Shown here one piece after another: positions 6,766-16,155 of a stretch of 29,172 nucleotides of DNA. The stretch covers positions 1 through 29,172 of the IMG/VR virus record IMGVR_UViG_3300037585_000179. The stretch is one strand, 5' to 3'. Position numbers and translations under genes: made by a program. The notes under the pieces are model-generated. The model saw nothing but the letters and a program-made list of their open reading frames with translations. It was not told where the DNA came from and searched no databases. How positions within the stretch are numbered: the stretch's first letter is position 1; each line of letters opens with the position of its first letter. The DNA is from a virus.

Positions 6766-8098
6766 ATCCTTTTAGTCCTTTTATCTTAGCTTCTAAGGTG
6801 CTTATTTTATTTTGTAGTTTTGTAAGATTTTTTACAGACATTAAACTTCCTTCTTGATTTAATTCACTTTGTAAATCTACAAGATCCCTGTTTAATGAAC
6901 TAAGTAGATTGTCTACTTCGTTTACTTGTGTACCTTCTATACCCACTTTTCTAAGGCTAACTAAGTACTCGTCATTACTTATGGGAACAGAACTAAAAGT
7001 AACTTTTTCACCATTAAGTGTGCCTTCTAAACGAACAGGAACATCAAAACGTTGATTAGACAAGAAGTTATCGCCTGTTACACCAGCGTCTTGTAGATCT
7101 CTTACTATACTGTCTATGGTTTCTGCTCCACTTACATTATTAGTACCTTTGACAGTAGCAGAAATTCTATTAGTACCACTAAATGTGTCAGAAACTTGTC
7201 CTGGCAAACGGCGACTACTGAGTATTGGTGAAAGTGTTTTAAGAGAAGCTTGTTGCATTGTTCTATTTTCTTGTACTTCACGTGCTATACGATTTCTGTT
7301 TTCAAAAGTTGTCCTAGATTTAGCTATCTCAGGACTTAACTCATTTCCTCTAGCAACGTCATCAGCATAATCTGCTAACCTGTCTTCGTTAGAAGCTATA
7401 AATTCATCTAACTCAGAATCACTCATGTTTTCTATGTTTTCTGTTTGTTTTTGTTTTAAGGTTTGTGTTTGTGTCTCCATTCTACTTCCTCCGCCAGTCA
7501 TGTTACCTGATCCTTTGGAAAAGTAAAGGGGTACATCGACACCTTCAGGAGTTACCATAGAACTACGCTCGATAGAAGGAACATTTTCTCTCATGAACTG
7601 TCCTATTCCAGAAACAGCTTCGTTACCTAAATCTGTAAAAGTTTTTCTGTTTGCAGCTGCAGCAACTGCTGGTGGTAAACCTGCCAGAGCAGCAGTAACT
7701 CCGCCAGCAACAGTTTCTCCTTTATCTACCATAGCTTTGGCATCGCCCATGAGCATACCTGATTCTAATAAACCAGAACTTAATGCCATTCTAGGAGCAA
7801 CTGAACCACCACCTGATAAAATCATTAATGCTTTATCTGCCATACCCAAGTCTGCCATATCTAACATGCTTTCACGCATAGGTCTAGATAAAGGTACGTT
7901 TATATTGCCTTCTTCGTCTCTAGGTAGTTCTGATCCATATTCTCGTTGTAAAAACTCTAAGTATTTATCTTCTTCGCTTTCACCTAATAATCCTTCACCA
8001 AGACGTTCACCTGTTTCACCTAACGCTTGTTGTAGTCTAAACCTAGCTTCGTCTCTCCACGATCTACGACCTCCTGGTGGTTTTAATTCTTGTGCCAT
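6764..8098 (-). CDS. virion-cluster protein, unknown function
   Basis: A 444-residue protein at the end of the leftward virion operon. The start MAQELKPPGGRRSWRDEA at 8098, one base after the upstream stop, is preferred to an in-frame codon 60 bases earlier that lies inside the neighbour. The protein has an N-terminal charged region, an Ala/Gly-rich hydrophobic stretch (about residues 120-150, GGVTAALAGLPPAVAAAANR), a Gln/Thr-rich linker (METQTQTLKQKQTENIENMS), and a C-terminal coiled coil (LNRDLVDLQSELNQ ... LQNKISTLEAKIKGLKG). This looks like an internal virion or ejection protein, but no family is recognised. Confidence 0.6.
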   Translation of the reverse strand: MAQELKPPGGRRSWRDEARFRLQQALGETGERLGEGLLGESEEDKYLEFLQREYGSELPRDEEGNINVPLSRPMRESMLDMADLGMADKALMILSGGGSVAPRMALSSGLLESGMLMGDAKAMVDKGETVAGGVTAALAGLPPAVAAAANRKTFTDLGNEAVSGIGQFMRENVPSIERSSMVTPEGVDVPLYFSKGSGNMTGGGSRMETQTQTLKQKQTENIENMSDSELDEFIASNEDRLADYADDVARGNELSPEIAKSRTTFENRNRIAREVQENRTMQQASLKTLSPILSSRRLPGQVSDTFSGTNRISATVKGTNNVSGAETIDSIVRDLQDAGVTGDNFLSNQRFDVPVRLEGTLNGEKVTFSSVPISNDEYLVSLRKVGIEGTQVNEVDNLLSSLNRDLVDLQSELNQEGSLMSVKNLTKLQNKISTLEAKIKGLKG

Positions 8099-8099
8099 A

Positions 8100-8378
8100 T
8101 TAACAATTCCAGTCTCTACGTGCCCAGTAGTTTGCACTACATCTATCTGTTGTTCCACTTATACCACCACTACGAGCACAGTAGCTTTTCTTTCTACTCT
8201 TGTCTCCAGGATGTTTACCTAATTTTTTGTCACCGAAAGTTATACGTTTCACTCTACCACCATCACTGCTACAGCCTTTGACAAAAACTTCTTTTCGTTT
8301 CTTACCATAGCCACCAGCACCTTTCGGTATCGGTCTTGGTTTATTGAGTGTTACTTTTTTACCTTGCCATTCTGCCAT
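8100..8378 (-). CDS. small basic phage protein (DUF6321-like)
   Basis: Ninety-two residues, strongly basic. A Gly/Lys-rich start (KPRPIPKGAGGYGKKRKEVF) precedes the conserved core VKRITFGDKKLGKH, KSYCARSGG and SANYWARRDWNC. That core, with its terminal aromatic-Arg-Trp-x-Cys ending and scattered cysteines, matches what I remember of DUF6321, a family seen in marine phages. The cysteines (about residues 36, 67, 80, 92) could bind zinc. Found beside virion genes; a DNA-binding or head-completion role is only a guess. The start overlaps the upstream stop as TAATG. Confidence 0.65.
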   Translation of the reverse strand: MAEWQGKKVTLNKPRPIPKGAGGYGKKRKEVFVKGCSSDGGRVKRITFGDKKLGKHPGDKSRKKSYCARSGGISGTTDRCSANYWARRDWNC

Positions 8379-8527
8379 TATTTACCTACCTTTGACATAG
8401 CTTTTTTATGAGAAGCTGTGAAAGAAGCACCTTTTTTCATTTCACTTTTCATAAAATTCATATGCTGTTTAGTGTGATGTTTTTCGTGTTTGTTTAAAAG
8501 TTCTTTTTGTTTTTTAGTTAATTCCAT
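8378..8527 (-). CDS. 49-residue Lys/His-rich phage protein
   Basis: A short gene reading MELTKKQKELLNKHEKHHTK and continuing with QHMNFMKSEMKKGASFTASHKKAMSKVGK. It overlaps both neighbours by one base (TAATG on each side), which is strong support for translation. Very similar short Lys/His-rich proteins (LTKKQKE..KHxKHHTxxHMNFMK) recur in marine phages among structural genes, always without assigned function. The composition suggests nucleic acid or metal binding. Confidence 0.7.
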   Translation of the reverse strand: MELTKKQKELLNKHEKHHTKQHMNFMKSEMKKGASFTASHKKAMSKVGK

Positions 8528-9462
8528 TATCTTTCTCGTGTGTTTAACATAGGGTCTCTAGCTGCAAAAGTTGTAGGAATCTGTGTATCAAACACAGGCA
8601 TACTGTTTTGCGGTACAAGGGTTTCTAATCCTTGAGGATTAACCATAGGTAAGTTTAGTGTTTGTACTTCAGGTGTAGAAACAAATTGTTCTTCTATTTG
8701 AAATGGTGTTACATATGGATTTGTCAAACTCAGTGTGTTTACTTGATCTAATATAGGATCAGGTACAGACTTGTATGTTACTGGTGTATCAACTACTGGA
8801 TCAGGTTCTGTCACAACTGGGGGTGGATCCATAGGTATGACACCACCAGAAATTAAACTGTTTCCTGTGTCAACAGGTTGATTTTCTGCAGCTTCTTCAT
8901 CTGCCATACCTATTGCTCTTTCATCTTCAGAACTCATGCCAAGTGTCGATGTTCCAACAACCTCAGGAGGTGTCATTATCCAGATACCTAAATCTGAGTT
9001 AAATTCAAAAAGTCCTGAAGCTATAGCTTCTTGTTCGTTTGCGTAGCCAAATGGTTCCCACCAATTTGTAAAACCTCCACCTGGTGGTGGACCTGTAACA
9101 TTATCATCGTCATCTGGTGGTGGATCTGTAACATTATCATCGTCATCTGGTGGTGGATCTGTAACATTATCATCGTCATCTGGTGGTGCGATTACACCAG
9201 CATTTACCAATAATTGATTAAAAGCGTTTGCCTGTTGGTTGGCTAAATTTTGAGCAGGAGTACTTACTTGACTTGCTCTTGTTCTTTGTTCTGCAGCTTG
9301 AGCTTGTATATCTGTAGGAGGAGAATATGTATTAACAAGAGTTTCTATACCTGTGTTATACTTAGGAGGAGGAGGTGTATATGCAGGCATTTGTTGAAGA
9401 TCTTCATAATCACCATACTGTTGGTTATTAAAACCCATTGTTCCAAAATTAATTCGTGACAT
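8527..9462 (-). CDS. low-complexity Pro/Asp-rich virion-cluster protein
   Basis: A 311-residue, largely disordered protein. The N-terminus is Gln/Pro-rich (YTPPPPKYNTG), followed by a helix around AQNLANQQANAFNQLLVNAG. Then come three exact 11-residue repeats PPPDDDDNVTD/G (about residues 92-125), an aromatic island GGGFTNWWEPFGYANEQEA, and further Pro/Val/Thr-rich linkers up to LNTRER. The repeats are encoded by a 33-bp tandem DNA repeat. The Asp clusters could bind calcium. Placed among virion genes; it could be a spacer or a decoration protein. Confidence 0.6.
   Translation of the reverse strand: MSRINFGTMGFNNQQYGDYEDLQQMPAYTPPPPKYNTGIETLVNTYSPPTDIQAQAAEQRTRASQVSTPAQNLANQQANAFNQLLVNAGVIAPPDDDDNVTDPPPDDDDNVTDPPPDDDDNVTGPPPGGGFTNWWEPFGYANEQEAIASGLFEFNSDLGIWIMTPPEVVGTSTLGMSSEDERAIGMADEEAAENQPVDTGNSLISGGVIPMDPPPVVTEPDPVVDTPVTYKSVPDPILDQVNTLSLTNPYVTPFQIEEQFVSTPEVQTLNLPMVNPQGLETLVPQNSMPVFDTQIPTTFAARDPMLNTRER
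9081..9188. repeat. 33-bp tandem repeat, about three copies
   Basis: The unit ATCTGTAACATTATCATCGT plus CATCTGGTGGTGG is repeated at 9091-9123, 9124-9156 and 9157-9189, with a partial copy (CTGGTGGTGG) just before. The copies differ at only two or three positions. It encodes the 11-residue Pro-Asp repeat of the protein above, and its near identity suggests recent slippage or strong concerted evolution. Confidence 0.9.
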
Positions 9463-12400
9463 TACTTTTCCTCATCTTCATAATTATTATAATCTTCATC
9501 ATTTAAACCTAAAAGTCCATTTTGTAGTTCTAATGTCATTTTTTCTAATTGATCAGGATCTACAGTAGAGTCTTCTGCTGCAATCTGTGCTATTATGTCA
9601 GCACCTAGTTGACCAGCAGCATAACCTGTTGCTCTGACACTAGGGTTTTCTATCATAGTCGTTAAATAACGTATGCCTGTAGGACTTGCTAACACCTTAC
9701 CTAATACATTTAATTTCACTAATGTAGACACGTTTTGTAAAGGGTTAAGTGCTACTTGAGCAGCAACTAAACCACCTGAGAACGAACCACTGCCTGTTGT
9801 TATAAATGCAGCTTTTTCTGCAAATCTTTCTAATGCTTGTGTAGTTTCAGCACCGAATGCTGCATTTAATCTTGCAGGTTCAGCACGCACAGCTTTCAAC
9901 AGTCTCTCACCATTCAGGACTACACCAACAGGATCTATTTTAGTTGTATCGTACACGTTATCTATAAGATTTACCATATACTTTTGCCTAAACTGTTCAA
10001 CGACTTCAGGTGCTTCTCTACTGTAGTAGTTTATAAAACCAGCTACATCATCTGAACTAGCTTTAGTGGTGAGCCATGGTATAACTTCTTCAGGTGAAAA
10101 ATTACCTATCTGTTTATTAAAATTAGCATCTAAAAATTTAAACTGTTCGTCAACAGTTTTAGTGTATTCTTTAACAACATTTGTAAACTCACCCATATTA
10201 CCAGAATCTAGTGCTTGTTGTAGTGAAGTCTTTATTCTTACAGCTTCTTCTTTAGGTATAATTTTTTGAGCATTGTTTAACTGTTCGAGTGATCTTAATA
10301 ATGTAGGTGCTCCATCTTTGTATAAAGCAGGATAACTGGTGCCTAACGCTTTTATTTGTTTTAAAACTGAAGAAGCAGAAAAATTACCTTCAACATCTGT
10401 TGCATTAGCAACCATAGAATCGAAATGTCCACTTTGTAACATTTTTCTTGCTGCATCTGGGTTGTCAGTAGCGTTTAAAAATTGATTTATTTTTACAGGT
10501 GAGTTTCTAGAGATAACTGTAGATATCAATAAATCAGGATCTACACCTTCTTTATTCGTAAGTCTTTTAATTAATCTGTTGTCAAAAACAGCTATCCCTT
10601 TACCATATGCACTTGTAGCTTCTTTTAGTTTTGCCAGTCCTGCTTTTGCTCTTTCAGATTCTTGTGTTGTTAACTTTCGTTCAGCTGAAACTAAATTACC
10701 ATTTGCATCTATGTAACGAACACCTTTTACACCATTACTAACAGCTAACTCAAAACCTTCATTTGCTGCAGCTTTTAACATGTTAAATTGTTTTTGACCA
10801 AAACCAGAAAGCATTTCGTCGGAGAAACCTGCATCACCAAACATAGTTCTAAGAGCAGACATGTGTGTAGCACTTATGTTAGCAGGCATGTTAACTATGT
10901 CTTGTAAAAGTTGTAAAGTTATTTGACTAACACCACCTACATACTGACCATCAGCAGTTTTAGGTATATCGTTTAATATGTCTTGTGCGTCTCGTTTTAA
11001 TGCACTAGTAGGAACTACTGCTTTATTGCCTAACAGTTGGTCAGCTTCGTTATACAAAGCAGTCGTTGCATCTTGAAACTCACCATACGCTTTATTTACG
11101 TTGCCTGAAAGTTCGCTACCTATGTTTTGTGGTACTTCGCCTGTGCCTACTCTACCAGCTAACGCGTCTTGTTCTGTTTTAACAGCACTTTTTAACGCTT
11201 CTAACGAAGTGTCTACAGCAGTTTCTAAAACTGATTTAGATTTTTCTCTTTGAAACTGTATTAATGCACCTAATTGTTCTTCACCTAACTTCGGAAAAAC
11301 TTTACCCATAAATGGGTCGAATGGTTCAGCACCAACTTCTGTTAAAAATCCATCTATTCTGTCTTGTAGATATTTAACATTAACGACATTCTTTTGTTGA
11401 TTGTATCCGAATATGTTTTCTACTAATCCTGAAAATCTACCTAATATTGGTCTGCCTGATGCTTTTGCTACATCGGGGATAGCACCTTCGTCTACTAATT
11501 CTTTAACTAATGTGAATGTTTCTCTGGCTCCTGGACCAGAAGCTGCATCTACACGAGGAGCATACGTATATGTTTTAAAATTAAATAAACCACGCTCACC
11601 TGTAGGAATACGTTTTTCAGCAGGAGAAAAAAGCATTTTACCACCACCGACTAACGCTCTACCACCTAGTTCTGCTGTAGCACCAAGTGCTGCTTCAGTA
11701 GCAACGTCTTTTCCTATTTCGCCTAAAGTTTGTTGTTGTAATCCAGCAAGAGTTTCTACTCCCTCTTCTGCACCTTTTGCTGTACCTGCAGCTGTGCCAC
11801 TAGCCAAAACTGCTGGACCCAAACCTAAGTTTCGAGTAGCAATACTTGCTAGTATCGTTGCTGTTATTTCTGGTGCACTACCAGCAAAATCAGCTATATC
11901 ACCACGTTCAAAAGTTCCAGGATTATCAATAGTAAGAGGCATATCTCCAGGAGTTCCTCCTAGTTGTTCACGGAACTCTGGCATAATCGCATAGCGACCA
12001 TATTTATCTTGAGTCCAACCAACACCTTGTGGTCCAACGTTCTTAGTAAGAAAATCTTCTTTTTCACCAGCAGTGTCCATAAAACTTAGACCTCTGCGTA
12101 ATTTATTATTTGGTAACCCAGAATAATCGAAATCCTTTTCCCGCATACCAGCGAATATTTCTTGAGCAAGATCTTGTGCTTGTGAACCTGCTACTGGCAT
12201 ATCATACATTGGCATACCTGTAGGATCTGTTGGAAAATCGCCTCCTGTCATAAAGTCTCTTCTAGCAGAACTAAAAGCAGTTTCAAACTCTTCGTCAGGT
12301 ACATTGAACTGGTTACTTAAACGCAGTTGCATGTTTATTAACTCGTTTTCGTTTAAACTAGCTAGAAATGATTGCTGGTTTGCAGCATCTAAACCTATGT

Positions 12401-12470
12401 ATGCGTTGTAGATATCATCTGTAATCAGAGGTTTAATCTTTAATGCTTCTGATACAGGATCTATCGCCAT
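9462..12470 (-). CDS. large virion protein, probable internal or ejection protein
   Basis: At 1002 residues this is the longest protein here. It begins MAIDPVSEALKIKPLITDDI. A hydrophobic, Ala/Gly-rich membrane-compatible section occurs at about residues 195-275 (APEITATILASIATRNLGLG, then AVLASGTAAGTAKGAEEG) and another near the C-terminus (SGGLVAAQVALNPLQNVSTL). The remainder is long helical, Gln/Lys/Ala-rich sequence, and it ends in an acidic tail (LNDEDYNNYEDEEK). Such mixtures of membrane-active segments and helical rods are typical of podovirus internal core proteins that form the genome-delivery channel. No lysozyme-like or transglycosylase motif is obvious. It starts two bases after the upstream gene and overlaps the next as TAATG. 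Confidence 0.65.
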   Translation of the reverse strand: MAIDPVSEALKIKPLITDDIYNAYIGLDAANQQSFLASLNENELINMQLRLSNQFNVPDEEFETAFSSARRDFMTGGDFPTDPTGMPMYDMPVAGSQAQDLAQEIFAGMREKDFDYSGLPNNKLRRGLSFMDTAGEKEDFLTKNVGPQGVGWTQDKYGRYAIMPEFREQLGGTPGDMPLTIDNPGTFERGDIADFAGSAPEITATILASIATRNLGLGPAVLASGTAAGTAKGAEEGVETLAGLQQQTLGEIGKDVATEAALGATAELGGRALVGGGKMLFSPAEKRIPTGERGLFNFKTYTYAPRVDAASGPGARETFTLVKELVDEGAIPDVAKASGRPILGRFSGLVENIFGYNQQKNVVNVKYLQDRIDGFLTEVGAEPFDPFMGKVFPKLGEEQLGALIQFQREKSKSVLETAVDTSLEALKSAVKTEQDALAGRVGTGEVPQNIGSELSGNVNKAYGEFQDATTALYNEADQLLGNKAVVPTSALKRDAQDILNDIPKTADGQYVGGVSQITLQLLQDIVNMPANISATHMSALRTMFGDAGFSDEMLSGFGQKQFNMLKAAANEGFELAVSNGVKGVRYIDANGNLVSAERKLTTQESERAKAGLAKLKEATSAYGKGIAVFDNRLIKRLTNKEGVDPDLLISTVISRNSPVKINQFLNATDNPDAARKMLQSGHFDSMVANATDVEGNFSASSVLKQIKALGTSYPALYKDGAPTLLRSLEQLNNAQKIIPKEEAVRIKTSLQQALDSGNMGEFTNVVKEYTKTVDEQFKFLDANFNKQIGNFSPEEVIPWLTTKASSDDVAGFINYYSREAPEVVEQFRQKYMVNLIDNVYDTTKIDPVGVVLNGERLLKAVRAEPARLNAAFGAETTQALERFAEKAAFITTGSGSFSGGLVAAQVALNPLQNVSTLVKLNVLGKVLASPTGIRYLTTMIENPSVRATGYAAGQLGADIIAQIAAEDSTVDPDQLEKMTLELQNGLLGLNDEDYNNYEDEEK

Positions 12471-12472
12471 CG

Positions 12473-14431
12473 TTAGCCACCTTGATTAGTCATGTTTAGT
12501 ATGTTTTGACGTAACTGGTTAAGTCTTTCTTCTGAGTTATCCTGACCTCTTGTATCTTCTTCAGTCATGCCAGGAGGCAGTTGGTAGTTTTCTAATTTAA
12601 AATTTATACCATCTAAGTTTCTATCAATAATGCTCATTATTTCTTTATGTCTAAGTTTTTTCTCAGTAAGATTAGCGAAATCACGACCTTTTATAAAATC
12701 TCTTACTAGCTTTCTATCTTGATCACTAAATCTAGCTTCTTTCAGTATTTCTTCTATTAAGTCGACTTCTGCTACACTACTAAAAACTTGTGTAACTGTA
12801 GCTTCTATAGGTATGTCGAATCCAGGAATAAGATCAGCAGCAATTCTTGCAGCATTTGTGTCAAACACGAAACCTGCAACACCAGTTACATTTTCAGGAA
12901 CTGCTTCTAGTATAGCACCCATCTTAGAGACTTTATCTTTTACGTTGTTTAATGCACCTAACCTGTTGACATCTTCTGTAGATGCATAAGGTAGTTGAGT
13001 TTTAGCTACATTTAATATACGGACTACTTCTGGGTTATCTAACGGGATACCAAGATCTTCTGCATAAGCTTCAACACTGAACTTAGCTAAAGGAAGACGT
13101 TGTTTTAAAATATCTCCTGCTGGTGTTTTCTCATTAATTTTTCGTGTAGTTTGTGAGTGAAGTAACGAATAGTTTCTAAGTTGTTTTATTTTTTCAGGTA
13201 AACTTAGTGCTTTTAATCTGTCTCTAAAATCTACAGTTTCCATGATATTTAAATCATTTTGTTGCTGTGCTTCAGTTGTGTTACCAACTGTCGGTGTCCA
13301 ACTGCCTGCATCTTTAGGTTCTAAAGAACTAAAATTACCAGATGCTTTAAACGCATCTACGCTTTCTGGTGTGTATGTTTCTAACAGTTCAAACATTTTA
13401 TCTATTGTCATACCACTGCCACTCTTAGCATTTGGTTTTCTTATCAGCACACTAGCGTCTTCTCTACCACCATCTTCATAAGTTTTCACAGAAGCAGGAG
13501 TAAATTCTTTTAAGAAATCAAGTGTAGTTGTACCTTTTTCTCCTTTGCCAGGAAGTCGAACTAAGTCAGCGTAATTGTTAGATTTTTGGTATTTAGATAC
13601 AGATTCTACAGTAAAATCTTTTAATAAATCACCTACGTCTTTTTGAGAAGTTATTAGTTGTAGATCGCTGAGTTTACCAGATTTTTCGTATTTAGCTAAA
13701 GATCCAGGTGTTACTTTACCAACTAACCCTACGAGACTTGTTGCTGTTGGTGAACCAGAAGCGAATAGATCTAGTGCTTTTTTCTTTATATCTAGTTCTA
13801 GTTTATCTTTGTTCGCTTTATTTTGAGCCCTTTGGTTAAACATAGTCTGAGCAGTTTTGCCTCTAGCTTTTAATATCGCTTGCCTCCAGTCTCCAGGCTC
13901 GTTCATCAAGAACGTACCGAACACAGACGCAGGAAGTGCCCAGTTAGGTATAGATTCTGTATTGTCACCATCCGTATACACATCTCTTACAAACTGTTCA
14001 ACAGCAGGTAAACCACCTGCTTGTATTAAATCTGATATACTCTTATAACCTTCTTCAACTTCAGGTGGCGTTGCTCCTGCTTCATCTAATGCAACTGCCG
14101 TTATAGCACGTATACCATCTTCTTCATTACCAGCTTGTGCGTTAAGTAGAACTTGACCAACTTCATCATTAACCAGTTCTCTTACTTGAGGATCTAAATT
14201 GTTAGATTCGTTTAAAAATTGTTGAGGGTCGAAACTAAGATCGTTTGAGCCACCTCCTGCGATTACATTAGATAAATCTAAATTTAAATCTGGTAACGCA
14301 CCTGCTTCAGAATATTGCGTAGGGTTAAATTGTGGTGTAAGCATATCAGTTATACCACCTGTTCCGTCAGATCGAACACCTTGTTGTTCCATTCTTAATG
14401 CTTGTTCTAATATTCTAGGATCTATTGCCAT
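12473..14431 (-). CDS. virion-cluster protein with four internal repeats
   Basis: A 652-residue protein sharing the opening MAIDP with its 1002-residue neighbour. Between about residues 235 and 375 a short motif recurs: VTPGSLAKYEKSGKLSDL, FTVESVSKYQKSNNYADL, FTPASVKTYEDGGREDAS and YTPESVDAFKASGNFSSL. It is spaced roughly 30-45 residues apart and each copy sits after a short helix. The C-terminal part is helical with an Ala/Val-rich stretch (VTGVAGFVFDTNAARIAADL). Not recognised as a named family; an internal virion or ejection role is inferred from position, size and composition. Confidence 0.6.
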   Translation of the reverse strand: MAIDPRILEQALRMEQQGVRSDGTGGITDMLTPQFNPTQYSEAGALPDLNLDLSNVIAGGGSNDLSFDPQQFLNESNNLDPQVRELVNDEVGQVLLNAQAGNEEDGIRAITAVALDEAGATPPEVEEGYKSISDLIQAGGLPAVEQFVRDVYTDGDNTESIPNWALPASVFGTFLMNEPGDWRQAILKARGKTAQTMFNQRAQNKANKDKLELDIKKKALDLFASGSPTATSLVGLVGKVTPGSLAKYEKSGKLSDLQLITSQKDVGDLLKDFTVESVSKYQKSNNYADLVRLPGKGEKGTTTLDFLKEFTPASVKTYEDGGREDASVLIRKPNAKSGSGMTIDKMFELLETYTPESVDAFKASGNFSSLEPKDAGSWTPTVGNTTEAQQQNDLNIMETVDFRDRLKALSLPEKIKQLRNYSLLHSQTTRKINEKTPAGDILKQRLPLAKFSVEAYAEDLGIPLDNPEVVRILNVAKTQLPYASTEDVNRLGALNNVKDKVSKMGAILEAVPENVTGVAGFVFDTNAARIAADLIPGFDIPIEATVTQVFSSVAEVDLIEEILKEARFSDQDRKLVRDFIKGRDFANLTEKKLRHKEIMSIIDRNLDGINFKLENYQLPPGMTEEDTRGQDNSEERLNQLRQNILNMTNQGG

Positions 14432-16155
14432 TACGTTTGTGCTCCATAGGTTTGACCGACAGCGTTCATAAAGCCACCAAGTCCTGAACTTAGATAATCT
14501 ACATTAGGTGTTTGAGTCATATTGTAACCAGTAGCACCAGCAAGAGGCGAGATACCTTGAGCAATACCTGAGTACTGTCCTAACAAGTTTTGTGGTAAGT
14601 TATACTGACCAACAAAATTTTGGTAAGCTAAGTCGTTGATTGCTTGATTCATACCACGATTCGCTCCACCTACTGAACCTAATAGACTTATATCTTGTCT
14701 TTGTAAGTTTCCTAAGTTGTTTCCGATAGCACCCATCTGATTACCAGTTGCTTGTTGTAGTGCACCAGATTGTACACCTGTTTGACCTAACGTAGAGCCA
14801 TAACGATTCAAAGCAGCACCACCCATTTGACCTAAATTTCCTAAAGTGTTTCCTAAGTTTTGATAAGCAGCACCTGTTGCTGCACCTAAGTTACCTACAC
14901 CAGATGCAATATTTTGACCAAGTCCAACACGTTGTCCTGTTAATCCTTGTATAGCAGAGCCAAGTCCACTTTGAGCACCACCACGCAACTGACCTAAATT
15001 AGCCATAGTTGTACCTAAGTTACCTAAAGTTGTTCCTGCTGCTTGTCCATAATTAGCGAATTGATTAGCTAAATTTTGACCAGCAGTTGCTTGTTGTCCT
15101 GCTAAACTACCTAAACCACCAGCAATATTACCGAGTTGACCAGCAGCACCTGCCTGTCTTCTTTGTTGATTTTCAAAAGCAGTTGATGCTTGACCTAACG
15201 ATTCACCAAAACCTGCTCTTCTAAGTTGAGAAACAGCATCTATTTCCGCACCTCTTTGTGCTTCAGCCAGTTCACCAGCTTGTAGTCTAGATCTTGAACC
15301 ACCAAATGCACCACTAGCTATCTCTCTTGCTCTTCTGCCTTGATCCGCTATTGAACCTTGCTCTCGAACATCACGTAGAGTTTGTTGAACTACTTGATCT
15401 TCATAAGGGTTCATAAATCTAGAGGCAGAAGCAGGATCGAACTCACGAGTAGCACCTAGTGATGTTCTAGCAGCATCTTGTAGTGTACCTCTAGCTGTTA
15501 AATCTGTACCACCTAACTGGCTTCCTAATAATCCGTAAGCACCTCTTGCTGTAGAAGTAGCATCTCCTAAACCAGCTAAACTTCTTTCAGCACCCATACC
15601 AGCAAGTCTTCCGCCTTGGTCAGCACCTCTAATTACAGATCCTGCTGCATCTCCATATAAGTTTTGTGCTTGGTTGAAACCATAATCTTGTGTATCTTGT
15701 AATCCTCTAAGTCTTGTTCCTGCTTCGCCATAACCAGCAATTTGAGAACCAAGTCCTTGTCTATTTAATGCGTCTGCTTCTGCTAAACCAGCTAATGTCA
15801 TGTCTTTACCTAGACCAGCTTGTGTTTGTTGTGCGGTTAGACCAGCTAAACCTGTTGCAAGACCTGCTTCATTTAATGCACTTTGTCTGTTTAAATAAGG
15901 TAAATAACTTCCTATAGCTTGGTCTGCCAGTTCAAAACCAGCAAGTTCTCTTGGGTCAAACCCAGCAATACGTTCTCCACCATAAGTGAAAGGTGTTGCT
16001 CCAGGTTGCCCCATTGTAGCAAACTGTTGATTTAACGATTGATTTAATAAAGGGAATAAACCAGCTACTCCTGAACCTTCGCCTCCCCCAGCTAAAAAAT
16101 CTTGTATGTATTGTGGTGGTAAAGTATAACTTGTACTTGTTTGTCCCTCAGCCAT
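14431..16155 (-). CDS. glycine-rich virion protein, conserved in marine phages
   Basis: A 574-residue protein dominated by Gly, Ala, Leu and Gln. The only strongly conserved island is FMNPYEDQVVQQTLRDVREQ followed by ASGAFGGSRSRLQAGE (about residues 245-295), which I recognise as recurrent in marine tailed phages. Around it are long runs of short amphipathic repeats such as LGNLGQ, AYQNLGNTLGNLGQMGGA and AGLGDATSTARGAYGLLG, with a period near 11 residues. These may form stacked helices that insert in membranes during DNA ejection. One-base TAATG overlaps on both sides. A tail-fibre role is less likely because there is no collagen-like G-x-y periodicity. Confidence 0.65.
   Translation of the reverse strand: MAEGQTSTSYTLPPQYIQDFLAGGGEGSGVAGLFPLLNQSLNQQFATMGQPGATPFTYGGERIAGFDPRELAGFELADQAIGSYLPYLNRQSALNEAGLATGLAGLTAQQTQAGLGKDMTLAGLAEADALNRQGLGSQIAGYGEAGTRLRGLQDTQDYGFNQAQNLYGDAAGSVIRGADQGGRLAGMGAERSLAGLGDATSTARGAYGLLGSQLGGTDLTARGTLQDAARTSLGATREFDPASASRFMNPYEDQVVQQTLRDVREQGSIADQGRRAREIASGAFGGSRSRLQAGELAEAQRGAEIDAVSQLRRAGFGESLGQASTAFENQQRRQAGAAGQLGNIAGGLGSLAGQQATAGQNLANQFANYGQAAGTTLGNLGTTMANLGQLRGGAQSGLGSAIQGLTGQRVGLGQNIASGVGNLGAATGAAYQNLGNTLGNLGQMGGAALNRYGSTLGQTGVQSGALQQATGNQMGAIGNNLGNLQRQDISLLGSVGGANRGMNQAINDLAYQNFVGQYNLPQNLLGQYSGIAQGISPLAGATGYNMTQTPNVDYLSSGLGGFMNAVGQTYGAQT

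Noticed and set aside
7593-8222. 209-residue plus-strand frame
   Set aside because: Antisense to the 444-residue virion protein; rich in Ser/Pro/Ala as expected of a complementary reading, with no ribosome site or motif.
9081-9188. CRISPR-like spaced repeat
   Set aside because: The copies are directly adjacent with no spacers and lie within a reading frame.
9031-9213. Cys/Ile/Trp-rich plus-strand frame with repeats
   Set aside because: It is only the antisense reading of the 33-bp tandem repeat.
11401-11994. 197-residue plus-strand frame
   Set aside because: Lies antisense inside the 1002-residue gene with Pro/Ser/Ala bias and no start signal.
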